Part shown: positions 44,580-52,610 of the stretch, one piece after another
How positions within the stretch are numbered: the first letter of the stretch is position 1
Layout of the letters: every line of letters starts with the position of its first letter
Assembly: GCF_001665575.1 (NCBI RefSeq)
Contig: NZ_LZSU01000017.1
Location: 62,001 to 126,000 of the forward strand
Direction of reading: 5' to 3'
Origin: Mycobacterium sp. 852013-51886_SCH5428379
GTDB taxonomy: Bacteria > Actinomycetota > Actinomycetes > Mycobacteriales > Mycobacteriaceae
DNA length: 64,000 bases
Position numbers and translations under genes: made by a program
The notes under the pieces: model-generated
The model's database searches: none
What the model was told of the DNA's origin: nothing
Seen by the model: only the letters and a program-made list of their open reading frames with translations

Positions 44580-44918
44580 TCAGCTGCCCCGGCGCTTGGA
44601 CTTGATCAGGTCGAGCCGCTCCTTGAGCAGCTCTTCGAGTTCCTCGACCGAACGACGCTCCAGCAGCATGTCCCAGTGCGTGCGCGGCGGCTTCACCTTC
44701 TTGGGCTCGGGCACGTCACCCTCGATGAGGGTGCCCTCCATACCGTTGCGGCACAGCCAGGTGCCGGGGATCTCCGCGTCGTCGGCGAACGGGACGTCGA
44801 ATTCCTCACCGTTGTCGGTGCGGTAACGGGCAACCTGACGCGGCGCCAGGTCATGGTTGCGGTCGGTCTCATAGCTCACGGCGCCGAGACGACTGCCTCG
44901 CAGGACACGATCAGCCAT
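44580..44918 (-). CDS. rbpA: RNA polymerase-binding protein RbpA
   Basis: RbpA binds the principal sigma factor and core RNA polymerase and stabilises the open complex; it also affects rifampicin tolerance. The 112 residues begin MADRVLRGSRLGAVSYETDR, contain the zinc-binding-like core domain (FADDAEIPGTWLCRNGMEGTL), and end with the sigma-interacting helix HWDMLLERRSVEELEELLKERL. ATG 44918 follows GAGGAG at 8 bp; starts at 44924 and 44927 are too near the ribosome site. An ECF-type promoter lies upstream. Confidence 0.97.
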   Translation of the reverse strand: MADRVLRGSRLGAVSYETDRNHDLAPRQVARYRTDNGEEFDVPFADDAEIPGTWLCRNGMEGTLIEGDVPEPKKVKPPRTHWDMLLERRSVEELEELLKERLDLIKSKRRGS

Positions 44919-44958
44919 CGTCATCACTCCTCTTCAACTGCAGACTTGCCGGATATAC

Positions 44959-44984
44959 AACGCGACAAACGCGCGCGGAGTTCC
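44959..44984 (-). promoter_or_regulatory. ECF (SigH/SigE-type) promoter of rbpA
   Basis: On the minus strand GGAAC (44984-44980) is followed after 18 bp by GTT (44961-44959), matching the GGAA(C/T)-N18-GTT pattern of SigH/SigR-type and SigE-type promoters. The start point would be about 35 bp before the rbpA ATG. A TATATC (44957-44952) next to it may be a housekeeping -10. Streptomyces rbpA is a known SigR target, which supports the call. Confidence 0.6.
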
Positions 44985-45028
44985 CGACTCGACCGACGAT
45001 GCTACCGGGATCTGTCGGACACCCCGTC

Positions 45029-45034
45029 TACAGT
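45029..45034 (+). promoter_or_regulatory. -10 hexamer of the zinc-finger protein gene, leaderless type
   Basis: TACAGT lies 7 bp before the GTG at 45042 in the 123-bp gap divergent from rbpA. Confidence 0.45.
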
Positions 45035-45041
45035 CGGCCCT

Positions 45042-45395
45042 GTGGCGACACCTGTGGCAGCACTCAACAGACGCCGTGGCCGGCCGCAGCCCTGCCGCTG
45101 GTGCGGCCGCGAGGTCGCTGACGCCGGGATGGGCCGGCGTCGCCAGTACTGCAGACAGTCCTGCCGGCAGCGGGCCTACGAACAGCGGGCGCTGGTGAAA
45201 GGCACCTCACTGTCACCGGATGCGGTGGTGCTGACCGCCGACGAGGCCGCCCAGCTCTCCGACCGGGTCTTCGAGGTCCGGTGTGCCGCAGAGGACGTCG
45301 CGACGGCGGTGGAGGAAGGGGCGGGTCCCGACGAGCTGCGGCAGTTGTGTGATGCGCTGATGCGCGCGGCGAAGGCCGCCGACGGCTGGCGGTAG
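45042..45395 (+). CDS. Small zinc-finger-like protein (Rv2049c position)
   Basis: The 117-residue protein has a basic N-terminus and a C-x2-C-x15-C-x3-C cluster (PCRWCGRE...QYCRQSCRQRAYEQR) that should bind zinc and perhaps nucleic acid. A helical C-terminal half follows (LTADEAAQLSDRVFEVRCAAED). Its place beside rbpA matches the hypothetical gene Rv2049c. The GTG start follows a -10 hexamer without a ribosome site. Role unknown; a link to transcription is suggested only by position. Confidence 0.78.
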   Translation: MATPVAALNRRRGRPQPCRWCGREVADAGMGRRRQYCRQSCRQRAYEQRALVKGTSLSPDAVVLTADEAAQLSDRVFEVRCAAEDVATAVEEGAGPDELRQLCDALMRAAKAADGWR

Positions 45396-45429
45396 GTTTT
45401 CCCGCCGATCGCCCGGGTAACTGGTCGCG

Positions 45430-47121
45430 GTGGTTGACGAAGACACCGGTCGAGACACCGGCGAAGAAGCCTGGACCCGACAGCTCTGCGACACCGCCCA
45501 GCGGGTGTTCGGCTGGGCGGAACTCCATCCCGAACAGCTCGAGGCCATGCAGGCGATCATGGCGGGCCGCGACGTCCTCGCGGTGTTGCCGACGGGTTCC
45601 GGGAAATCCGCGATCTACCAGGTGCCCGATGTGCTGCTGGACGGCCCGACACTGGTCGTGTCGCCGCTGATCGCATTGCAACAGGATCAGATCGCCGGAC
45701 TCGCCGACACCGCCGCCCCCGAGGCGGTGGCGATCAACTCGCAGCTGCGCGCCGCCGAGAGCGAAGACAACTGGGCAGCGGTGCGCAGCCGCGACGCCGA
45801 CTACATCTTCGTATCCCCCGAACAGCTCGCCAACGATGACGTGGTCGGCCGGCTGGCCGGATCGGCGGTGTCGCTGATCGTCGTCGATGAGGCGCACTGC
45901 GTGTCGGCGTGGGGTCACGACTTCCGGCCCGACTACCTCCGGCTGGCCGACGCGTTCGGTCGAATCGCCCCCGACGCGCCGGTCGCCGCGCTCACCGCCA
46001 CCGCGTCGGTGGTCGTCCGGAGGGAGATCTCCGAGCGGTTGCGCCAACGCGATCCGCTGGTGGTCGTGGGCGACTTCGACCGGCCGAACCTGCGCCTGGA
46101 GGTCGAGCAGTTCCTCGACGACGACGACAAGCGTTCGGCGGTGCTCGACACCGTCACCGGTCTGACCGGCCCCGGGCTGCTCTACACGGCAACCCGTAAC
46201 GACGCCGAACAGTACGCCGAGACACTGAACGACCGCGGCGTCCGGGCGGCGGCCTATCACGCCGGGCTGTCGGCTGCGCAACGTCAGGCGGTGCACGACG
46301 GCTTCCGGAAGGACCCCGGCGAAGAGGACTTCGATGTGGTCGTCGCGACGTCGGCCTTCGGCATGGGTATCGACAAACCCAACGTCCGCTTCGTCGTCCA
46401 CGCCTCGATCCCGGATTCGCTGGACTCGTACTACCAGCAGATCGGCCGGGCCGGCCGGGATGGTGACGACGCCCTGGCGCGGCTGTTCTACCGCGCCGAG
46501 GATCTCGGGCTGGCGCGGTTCTTCACCACCCACCGGCCCGACGAGGAGCTCATCAAAGTGGTCTTCAAGGCGCTCGACCGCAAGACGCCCAAGCGAATCA
46601 AGCGGTTGCGCGACGATCTGGGCGTCAAGGGCCGCAAGCTGACCAATGCCATCAACCTGCTCGAGCAGGCCGAGGCGATCAGCGCAACCGCCAAGGGTTT
46701 CATCGCAGGCAGCCGCCGAACCCGGGACGCGGTGCGTGGCGCCCTCGAGGTCGTCGACATGCGGGAGCGGGTGGACCGCAGCCGGGTGGAGATGATGCGC
46801 GGCTACGCCGAGGCCCGCGACTGCCGCAGGCAGTTCCTGCTCGACTACTTCGGTCAGGGCCTGCCGGAGCCCTGCGGCAACTGCGACCGCTGCGCCGCGA
46901 CCGCGACCGCCGCCGCCGCCGCCGAAGATTCCGCTGTGGACGACACCTCCGAGGCGCAACCTGCGATCCCGCGCCAGACCGTGGTAACCCACAAGCAGTG
47001 GGGTTGCGGCGTGGTGATCGGCGGGGACACCGACCGCATCACGGTGCTGTTCGACGAGCACGGCTACCGCACGCTGGCGATGGAGGCGGTTCGGGAGAAC
47101 GATCTGCTGACCGTGGGCTGA
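45430..47121 (+). CDS. RecQ-family ATP-dependent DNA helicase
   Basis: The 563-residue superfamily 2 helicase has Walker A PTGSGKSAIYQVP, DEAH box with RecQ context (VVDEAHCVSAWGHDFRPDY), TATAS, and motif VI GRAGRDGDD. The zinc-binding part retains CGNCDRC with an upstream Cys in RDCRRQFLLDYF. It lacks an HRDC domain and instead ends with a beta-rich stretch of about 45 residues (KQWGCGVVIGGDTDRITVLFDEHGYRTL) like the domain seen in other actinobacterial RecQ-like proteins. It should unwind forked or recombination DNA in repair. Confidence 0.92.
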   Translation: MVDEDTGRDTGEEAWTRQLCDTAQRVFGWAELHPEQLEAMQAIMAGRDVLAVLPTGSGKSAIYQVPDVLLDGPTLVVSPLIALQQDQIAGLADTAAPEAVAINSQLRAAESEDNWAAVRSRDADYIFVSPEQLANDDVVGRLAGSAVSLIVVDEAHCVSAWGHDFRPDYLRLADAFGRIAPDAPVAALTATASVVVRREISERLRQRDPLVVVGDFDRPNLRLEVEQFLDDDDKRSAVLDTVTGLTGPGLLYTATRNDAEQYAETLNDRGVRAAAYHAGLSAAQRQAVHDGFRKDPGEEDFDVVVATSAFGMGIDKPNVRFVVHASIPDSLDSYYQQIGRAGRDGDDALARLFYRAEDLGLARFFTTHRPDEELIKVVFKALDRKTPKRIKRLRDDLGVKGRKLTNAINLLEQAEAISATAKGFIAGSRRTRDAVRGALEVVDMRERVDRSRVEMMRGYAEARDCRRQFLLDYFGQGLPEPCGNCDRCAATATAAAAAEDSAVDDTSEAQPAIPRQTVVTHKQWGCGVVIGGDTDRITVLFDEHGYRTLAMEAVRENDLLTVG

Positions 47122-47180
47122 TGCCGAACGAGTAGAGCTACTCATGTGCGCGGCGCATTTCCTGGGTGAGACTCGCCGAC

Positions 47181-47837
47181 ATGAGGATCCGCAGGCTCCA
47201 CCTGGTGACGGCCGTGCTGGCCGTGCTGCCGTCGGCCGTCGTCATCGGGTGTGCGGCCGACCGTAGCGCCGATGCCGCCCGCATCCGCGCTGAGCTGGGC
47301 ACCATGCCGGGAGTCAGCGTCGTCGATGTCGGCTACGTCAACGACTTCGAGAACGGTCCGAACATCAACATCAGCCTCGAGATGCCCGAGGCGACGGAGG
47401 TGGACATCGGTGCGGCCGCGCACCGTATCGGTGAACTCACGGGAAGCTTCGACGACCACCGTCGACGCACCGAGATCACCGTCGCGCCGATGACGGTTCT
47501 GAAGTACAGCGCGGACATCGGCGAGGAGGTCGCCTATACCGACGTCGCTACCGAAGCCCGTGTGCTGCGGGCGATTCGGCCCCGGCTGAGTGCGAGCTGG
47601 GTCCGATGGGAGCACTACGACGGCCGATCACGGGTCGAGCTGTGGAGCGCCGCGACACCGGATCAGGATCTCCGCGCGGCGCTCGACACGTCACTGGCCG
47701 GCGCGACGGAGGTGTACGTACGATCCGCGGTGCCGGCAGAGCGCGGCTCGTGGGAGGTCGAGCTGCCGTTGACCGATGCGGAGCTGAGCGGGTTGCTCCA
47801 GCAGCTGTCACCGGTTGCGCCGATTAACGCGCCGTGA
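47181..47837 (+). CDS. Putative lipoprotein of unknown function
   Basis: The 218-residue protein has a basic N-terminus, a hydrophobic core and the lipobox VIGC, so it is probably lipid-anchored outside. The mature part has two similar alpha/beta halves (ARIRAELGTMPGVSVVDVGYV and the later ATEARVLRAIRPRLSASWVRWE region), perhaps a duplicated small domain. ATG 47181 or GTG 47166 could be the start; 47181 gives the better signal peptide. No named family recognised. Confidence 0.7.
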   Translation: MRIRRLHLVTAVLAVLPSAVVIGCAADRSADAARIRAELGTMPGVSVVDVGYVNDFENGPNINISLEMPEATEVDIGAAAHRIGELTGSFDDHRRRTEITVAPMTVLKYSADIGEEVAYTDVATEARVLRAIRPRLSASWVRWEHYDGRSRVELWSAATPDQDLRAALDTSLAGATEVYVRSAVPAERGSWEVELPLTDAELSGLLQQLSPVAPINAP

Positions 47838-47862
47838 GCATGTATCGAGCGCTCCCAGGCTT

Positions 47863-47868
47863 TACGAT
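47863..47868 (+). promoter_or_regulatory. -10 element upstream of the HTH-hydrolase gene
   Basis: TACGAT, preceded by TT, lies 31 bp before the TTG start at 47900. A ribosome site is weak (GGATAG). No clear -35. Confidence 0.35.
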
Positions 47869-47899
47869 GAGGCGACCGTACGCCCGAAATGGATAGCTC

Positions 47900-49144
47900 T
47901 TGTCGCTGTCGCCGCCTGACTCCACCGCCGAGACGCCCGCGGACGAGACCCGCCGCGTGTGGCGGTTCGGCGACTTCGTCCTGGACACGCTCCGGTACGA
48001 ATTGCGCTGCGGCACAACGGTGATCAAGGTCGAACCGCAGGTGTTCGACGTCCTTACCGAGCTCGTGCGCCACCACGACCGCTTCGTCAGCAAAGAGGAA
48101 CTGTTCGATTCGGTGTGGGGCGGGCGGTTCGTGGGGGAGGCCGCGCTGACCAGTCGCATCAAGGCCGCCCGGCGGGCGCTGGGCGACGACGGCGAATCGC
48201 AGCGTTTCATTCGCACCGTCCGCGGCCGCGGATACCAGTTCGTCGGCGAGATCATGGGGGACCGCACCGCCGACGCACCGCGACCGCCCGAGGCGCCGGT
48301 GCGCCAGCACATCGCGTTCTGCCGGGCGGCCGACGGCGCCCGATTGGCCTACGCGATGGCCGGAGACGGTCCGCCGCTGGTGCGTGCGGCGAATTGGATG
48401 ACCCACCTGGGCTACGACATCGAGAGCCCGGTGTGGCGGCACTGGGTGCGCGACCTGTCGCAACGTCACTGCTTCGTCCGCTACGACGAACGCGGTTGCG
48501 GATTGTCCGACTGGGAGACAACAGATTTCTCGTTCGACGCGTGGGTGACCGATCTGGAGACGGTGGTCGAGGCGGTCGGCCTCGACCGGTTCCCCCTGCT
48601 CGGGGTGTCTCAGGGCGGTGCGGTCGCGGTGGCCTACGCCGCCCGCCACCCGGACCGGGTCTCCCGGCTGGTGTTGTGCGGGGCCTACGCCCGCGGCCGC
48701 GCGGTCCGCGCCGCCGACGACGTCGAGAGGCAGGCGGCGGCACTGGACCTCGACCTCGCCCGGGTCGGTTGGGGGCGTGACGATCCGGCGTTCCGGCAGG
48801 TGTTCGCCGCCCAGTTCCTCCCCGACGGCACCCGTGCCGACTGGGCCGCGTTCGATCAGCTGCAGCGACGCACCACCTCGCCGGACAACGCGGTGCGCTT
48901 CCTCACCGAGTTCGGCCGCATCGACGTCCGCGACGAAGCCCAGCAGGTGACGTGCCCGACGCTGGTGCTGCACTCCCGTGACGACCACCGGGTGCCGATG
49001 CGGTACGGGGAAGAACTGGCGGCGTGCATACCGCGGGCGGAGCTGGTCGCGCTGGACAGCAACAACCATCTGCTCACGGCCGCGGAACCGGCGTGGCCGG
49101 TGTTCTGCGGCGAGGTCGAGGCCTTCCTGGCCGCGACCGACTGA
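47900..49144 (+). CDS. OmpR/PhoB-type HTH fused to alpha/beta hydrolase
   Basis: This is a 414-residue fusion. Residues about 20-115 form a winged helix of the OmpR/PhoB DNA-binding type (WRFGDFVLDTLRYELRCGTT; VFDVLTELVRHHDRFVSKEEL; the RTVRGRGYQFVG wing). Residues about 130-414 are an alpha/beta hydrolase with an intact triad: Ser in GVSQGGAV, Asp in HSRDDHRVP and His in DSNNHLLT. The hydrolase part may sense or cleave a small ligand and control DNA binding. There is no receiver domain. The start appears to be TTG 47900. Three 11-bp direct repeats begin at its stop codon, ahead of a lipoprotein gene, and are a plausible binding site. Confidence 0.85.
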   Translation: MSLSPPDSTAETPADETRRVWRFGDFVLDTLRYELRCGTTVIKVEPQVFDVLTELVRHHDRFVSKEELFDSVWGGRFVGEAALTSRIKAARRALGDDGESQRFIRTVRGRGYQFVGEIMGDRTADAPRPPEAPVRQHIAFCRAADGARLAYAMAGDGPPLVRAANWMTHLGYDIESPVWRHWVRDLSQRHCFVRYDERGCGLSDWETTDFSFDAWVTDLETVVEAVGLDRFPLLGVSQGGAVAVAYAARHPDRVSRLVLCGAYARGRAVRAADDVERQAAALDLDLARVGWGRDDPAFRQVFAAQFLPDGTRADWAAFDQLQRRTTSPDNAVRFLTEFGRIDVRDEAQQVTCPTLVLHSRDDHRVPMRYGEELAACIPRAELVALDSNNHLLTAAEPAWPVFCGEVEAFLAATD

Positions 49145-49176
49145 TCTCCACGCAATCTCCACACAATCTCCATGTG
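49144..49176 (+). promoter_or_regulatory. Three 11-bp direct repeats, candidate OmpR/PhoB-type box
   Basis: ATCTCCA occurs at 49144, 49155 and 49166, exactly 11 bp apart; the units are ATCTCCACGCA, ATCTCCACACA and ATCTCCATGTG. An 11-bp period is the hallmark of sites bound by tandem OmpR/PhoB-type winged helices. The array begins on the last base of the HTH-hydrolase stop codon and ends 30 bp before the lipoprotein ATG. Confidence 0.55.
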
Positions 49177-49206
49177 CGGCGCTGCCCGGCGATTCATGCT
49201 GGTCAC

Positions 49207-49923
49207 ATGAGTACGCACCCCCGCATCCTGCTACTGGGCCTGAGCGCGGTGTTCGCCCTCGGCACGGTGTCCGCCTGTGCCGGTGGGTCTTCCACCGAGA
49301 CGGCGCCGTCGTCGGCCACCTCCTCCGGCAACCCGTCCGGCACCCCGACCGCCGCCGCATTCCCGCCGTCCGCCAAGTACATCGCCGACATGGAGAAGGA
49401 CGGCCGGACGATGACCATCGGCATCGCGGTCGACGGAGACAGCGTCGCCGCGTACGCCTGCAACGGCAGCGACGACGAGGCCTGGTTCTTCGGCGCCGAC
49501 GAGAACGGCTCGATCGACCTCACCTCGCGCTTCCGGGACACCCTTTCCGCCTCGTTCGACGGCACCGACGTCGACGGCAACCTGACGATGGACGGTGTCA
49601 CCTACACGTTCACCGCCGCTGAGGTGCCCGCACCTGCCGGGATGTACACCGCCGCACTGAACGGCGTACGCGAGTCCTGGGTGTTGCGCCCGAACGGGTC
49701 TGCGGTGGGCGTGCAGTTCGGCGGCATGGGCGGGGGATCGGACTTCGGCGAGTTCGAACGTCAGCAACTCGCCGACGCCCAGTTTCGCGCCGAGGTGCGC
49801 AACCGCCGCCTGCTGCGCCCGGCCGGCGATCTCGAGCAGCGCCCCGACGGCACGTGGGGCGCGACCATCGACGGACAGCCGGTCGAGGCCGTCGTCGTCG
49901 ACGGGAACTTCCGACTGGGCTGA
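49207..49923 (+). CDS. Secreted lipoprotein downstream of the 11-bp repeats
   Basis: The 238-residue protein has a signal peptide ending in the lipobox VSAC, a Ser/Thr/Pro linker (about 25-50) and a beta-rich mature domain (TIGIAVDGDSVAAYACNGSDDEAWFFG, later WVLRPNGSAVGVQFGG). The C-terminal part repeats a strand pattern ending in TIDGQPVEAVVVDG. I recognise no named family. It is probably the target of the adjacent HTH-hydrolase regulator. A small hairpin (GGCGAA/TTCGCC, 49940-49959) follows the stop. Confidence 0.72.
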   Translation: MSTHPRILLLGLSAVFALGTVSACAGGSSTETAPSSATSSGNPSGTPTAAAFPPSAKYIADMEKDGRTMTIGIAVDGDSVAAYACNGSDDEAWFFGADENGSIDLTSRFRDTLSASFDGTDVDGNLTMDGVTYTFTAAEVPAPAGMYTAALNGVRESWVLRPNGSAVGVQFGGMGGGSDFGEFERQQLADAQFRAEVRNRRLLRPAGDLEQRPDGTWGATIDGQPVEAVVVDGNFRLG

Positions 49924-49991
49924 CCGGGGTTAGCGTCACGGCGAATCTAAACCTTCGCCACAGTACGGCGCCGCCGTAGCGTCGGCTCACC

Positions 49992-50807
49992 GTGACCAGT
50001 TCCATCGACGTGCCGTCCGCCGCCCCCGCGGGGGTGACGACACCGAAACGCCCACGCACGGAACGTAAGTGGACTTATATCCGCTGGGCGTCACCTGTCG
50101 TCATCCTCGCGCTCTGGCAGCTGGGTAGCGCGCTGCGGATCATCGCGCAGGACGTGTTGCCCGCACCGTCACTGATCTTGGAAGCCGGCATCGAGCTCAT
50201 CGGCAACGGCCAACTCGCCGCCGCTCTGCACGTCTCCGGCGTCCGGGTGGTCCAGGGGTTGGTATTGGGCGGTCTGGTCGGTGTCGCCCTGGGCACCGCG
50301 GTCGGTCTGTCGCGCTGGCTGGAATCCACCGTCGATCCGCCGATGCAGATGGTCCGCGCGCTCCCGCATCTGGGGCTCATTCCGCTGTTCATCCTGTGGT
50401 TCGGGATCGGGGAGACCCCCAAGGTCCTGCTCGTCGCGCTGGGTGTGAGCTTTCCGCTCTACCTGAACACCTTCTCGGCGATCCGCCAGGTGGACCCCAA
50501 GTTGTTCGAAACCGCTCAGGTGCTGGGATTCTCGTTCTGGCAGCGGTTCAGAAGGATCATCGTGCCCAGCGCCGCCCCCCAGGTGCTCGTCGGGCTGCGG
50601 CAGTCCCTGGCGATTGCCTGGCTGACGCTCATCGTCGCCGAACAGATCAACGCCGACAGCGGTATCGGGTTCCTGATCAACAACGCCCGCGACTTCCTGC
50701 GCATCGACATCATCATCTTCGGTCTGGTCGTCTACGCACTCCTGGGCATCGGCACCGACGCCGTCGTCCGCGCACTGGAACACCGATCCCTGAGGTACCG
50801 CACATGA
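49992..50807 (+). CDS. ssuC: Sulfonate-type ABC transporter permease SsuC
   Basis: The 271-residue protein of the SsuC/TauC permease family has about six transmembrane helices and the ATPase-contact loop FETAQVLGFSFWQRFRRIIVPSAAPQVLVGL. The GTG start is 9 bp after a TAGCGT hexamer (49977-49982). It leads an operon with ATPase, binding protein and an FMNH2-dependent monooxygenase, so it should import alkanesulfonates. It overlaps ssuB by 4 bp. Confidence 0.88.
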   Translation: MTSSIDVPSAAPAGVTTPKRPRTERKWTYIRWASPVVILALWQLGSALRIIAQDVLPAPSLILEAGIELIGNGQLAAALHVSGVRVVQGLVLGGLVGVALGTAVGLSRWLESTVDPPMQMVRALPHLGLIPLFILWFGIGETPKVLLVALGVSFPLYLNTFSAIRQVDPKLFETAQVLGFSFWQRFRRIIVPSAAPQVLVGLRQSLAIAWLTLIVAEQINADSGIGFLINNARDFLRIDIIIFGLVVYALLGIGTDAVVRALEHRSLRYRT

Positions 50808-51550
50808 CGCTGACCGCACCTGCCACGAAGACCGCCCGCGACACCGCGGCCGAACTGCGCCACATCGACAAGTGGTACGGCGACAAGCAGGTCCTGACCG
50901 ACGTGTCCCTGCAGGTCGGCAGCGGCGAGATCGTCGCGCTCATCGGCCGCAGCGGATCGGGGAAGTCCACGGTGCTGCGCGTCCTCGCGGGGCTGTCCAC
51001 CGATCACGGCGGTGAGCGGATCGTCGCGGGGGCACCGGCTGTGGCGTTCCAGGAGCCGCGGCTGTTCCCGTGGCGTGATGTGCGCACCAACGTCGCCTAC
51101 GGCCTGACCCGAGCCCACGTCTCGAAGGCCGATGCGCTGCGGCGGGCCGAGCGGGCACTGGGCGACGTCGGTCTGTCCGACTTCGCCGGCGTGTGGCCGC
51201 TGACGCTGTCCGGCGGTCAGGCGCAACGGGTTTCGCTGGCCCGGGCGCTGGTCGCCGAGCCGCAGCTACTGCTGCTCGACGAACCGTTCGGCGCGCTGGA
51301 CGCGCTGACCCGGCTCACGATGCGCGCCCTGCTGCTCGACCTGTGGCGCGAACACGACTTCGGGGTCCTGCTGGTCACCCACGACGTCGACGAAGCCGTG
51401 GCGCTGGCCGACCGCGTGTTGGTGCTCGAGGACGGACGCGTGGTGCACACCCTCGACATCGACCGTCCGCGCCGCGCCCCGGGCGATCCGTCCGGCGACG
51501 CCGAACGCCACCGCACCGCCCTGCTCGACGCCCTCGGCGTCGGCGTCTGA
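50804..51550 (+). CDS. ssuB: Sulfonate-type ABC transporter ATPase SsuB
   Basis: The 248-residue ATPase shows Walker A GRSGSGKST, the Q-loop FQEPRLFPW, signature LSGGQAQRVSLARAL, Walker B LLLLDEPFGALD and the switch His in LLVTHDVDEA. The Q-loop FQEPRLFPW is typical of the nitrate/sulfonate/taurine group. ATGA overlap with the permease gene; the binding-protein gene follows after 30 bp. Confidence 0.9.
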   Translation: MTLTAPATKTARDTAAELRHIDKWYGDKQVLTDVSLQVGSGEIVALIGRSGSGKSTVLRVLAGLSTDHGGERIVAGAPAVAFQEPRLFPWRDVRTNVAYGLTRAHVSKADALRRAERALGDVGLSDFAGVWPLTLSGGQAQRVSLARALVAEPQLLLLDEPFGALDALTRLTMRALLLDLWREHDFGVLLVTHDVDEAVALADRVLVLEDGRVVHTLDIDRPRRAPGDPSGDAERHRTALLDALGVGV

Positions 51551-51580
51551 CCATCCCGACAACCCCCGAAGGGACCATCC

Positions 51581-52603
51581 ATGCCCGGAATTCGCCGGAC
51601 ACTGCTGTTCGCTCTCGTCGCGATGACGGTGCTGGCCGGCTGCGTCTCCCGCGAGGAGGCCGGCGGCACGCAGGAAGCGCCCGAGACCGTACCGCTGTCG
51701 GATCTGGCGGGGTTGACGCTGCGCGTCGGCGATCAGAAAGGCGGTACGCAGGCGCTGCTGACCGCGGCGGGCGCACTCCAGGATCTGCCCTACGCCGTGG
51801 AGTTCTCCACGTTCACCTCCGGCCCGCCGCAGATCGAGGCCGCCACCGCGGGCAAGATCGACTTCGCGATCACCGGCAACACCCCGCCCATCTTCGGCGC
51901 CGCGTCGAACGCGAAGGTGAAGGTGGTATCCGCCTACGACGGCGGAGGATTCGGCGATCAGGTGCTGGTACACGCCGACGCGCCGATCCAGGCCGTCGCC
52001 GAACTGCGCGGTAAGAGCGTCGCCGTGGCCAAGGGCAGCTCCGCGCACGGCCACATCCTGGTGCAGCTCCACCGCAACGGGTTGACCCCGGCCGACGTGA
52101 AACTGGTGTTCCTGCAGCCGGCCGACGCGCTGTCGGCGTTCACTCAGCGTCGCGTCGACGCCTGGGCGGTGTGGGATCCCTACACCGCGCAGGCCGAGAC
52201 CGAACTCCCGGTGCGCAGCATCGCCCGCGCCACGGGTGTGACCAACGGCGCAGGCTTCGGGGTGGCGTCCGACGAGGCGCTCGCCGACCCGAAACGCAAC
52301 ACTGCCCTCAGCGATCTGCTGGTCCGTTATGCCGAGGCCGTGCGGTGGGCCCACGACAACCGCGACGAGTGGGCGCAGCGGTACGCCGCCGAGGTGGGGC
52401 TGGATCCGGAGGTGGCCGCCCTGGCCCAGGGCCGCAGCCTGCGCCTGCCGGCCGACCTGTCGGACTCCCTGGTGGCCAGCGAGCAGGAGATGGCGGATCT
52501 GTTCGCCGAATCCCAGCAGATCGCTGCGACACCCGACTTCTCGCAGTGGGTCGACCGGCGCTACCGCGACGTGCTGTCCCCGCTCTACCTCGACCGGAAC
52601 TGA
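51581..52603 (+). CDS. ssuA: Sulfonate-binding lipoprotein SsuA
   Basis: The 340-residue binding protein has the lipobox LAGC and the two-lobed fold of the SsuA/TauA/NMT1 class. Features include LRVGDQKGGTQALLTAAGAL, DFAITGNTPPIFGAA and VAVAKGSSAHGHILVQLHRNGL. A ribosome site (CCGAAGGGACC) precedes the ATG at about 7 bp. It should deliver aliphatic sulfonates to SsuC/SsuB. Confidence 0.9.
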   Translation: MPGIRRTLLFALVAMTVLAGCVSREEAGGTQEAPETVPLSDLAGLTLRVGDQKGGTQALLTAAGALQDLPYAVEFSTFTSGPPQIEAATAGKIDFAITGNTPPIFGAASNAKVKVVSAYDGGGFGDQVLVHADAPIQAVAELRGKSVAVAKGSSAHGHILVQLHRNGLTPADVKLVFLQPADALSAFTQRRVDAWAVWDPYTAQAETELPVRSIARATGVTNGAGFGVASDEALADPKRNTALSDLLVRYAEAVRWAHDNRDEWAQRYAAEVGLDPEVAALAQGRSLRLPADLSDSLVASEQEMADLFAESQQIAATPDFSQWVDRRYRDVLSPLYLDRN

Positions 52604-52610
52604 GGACGAC

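Noticed and set aside
45417..45429. Leaderless -10 for the RecQ-like gene
   Set aside because: TAACTG lacks the final T of TANNNT, and the shifted GTAACT lacks the leading TA; too weak to list.
45064..47145. 693-codon minus-strand frame opposite the RecQ-like gene
   Set aside because: Shadow frame with Arg/Gly/His-rich composition; the plus strand has clear helicase motifs.
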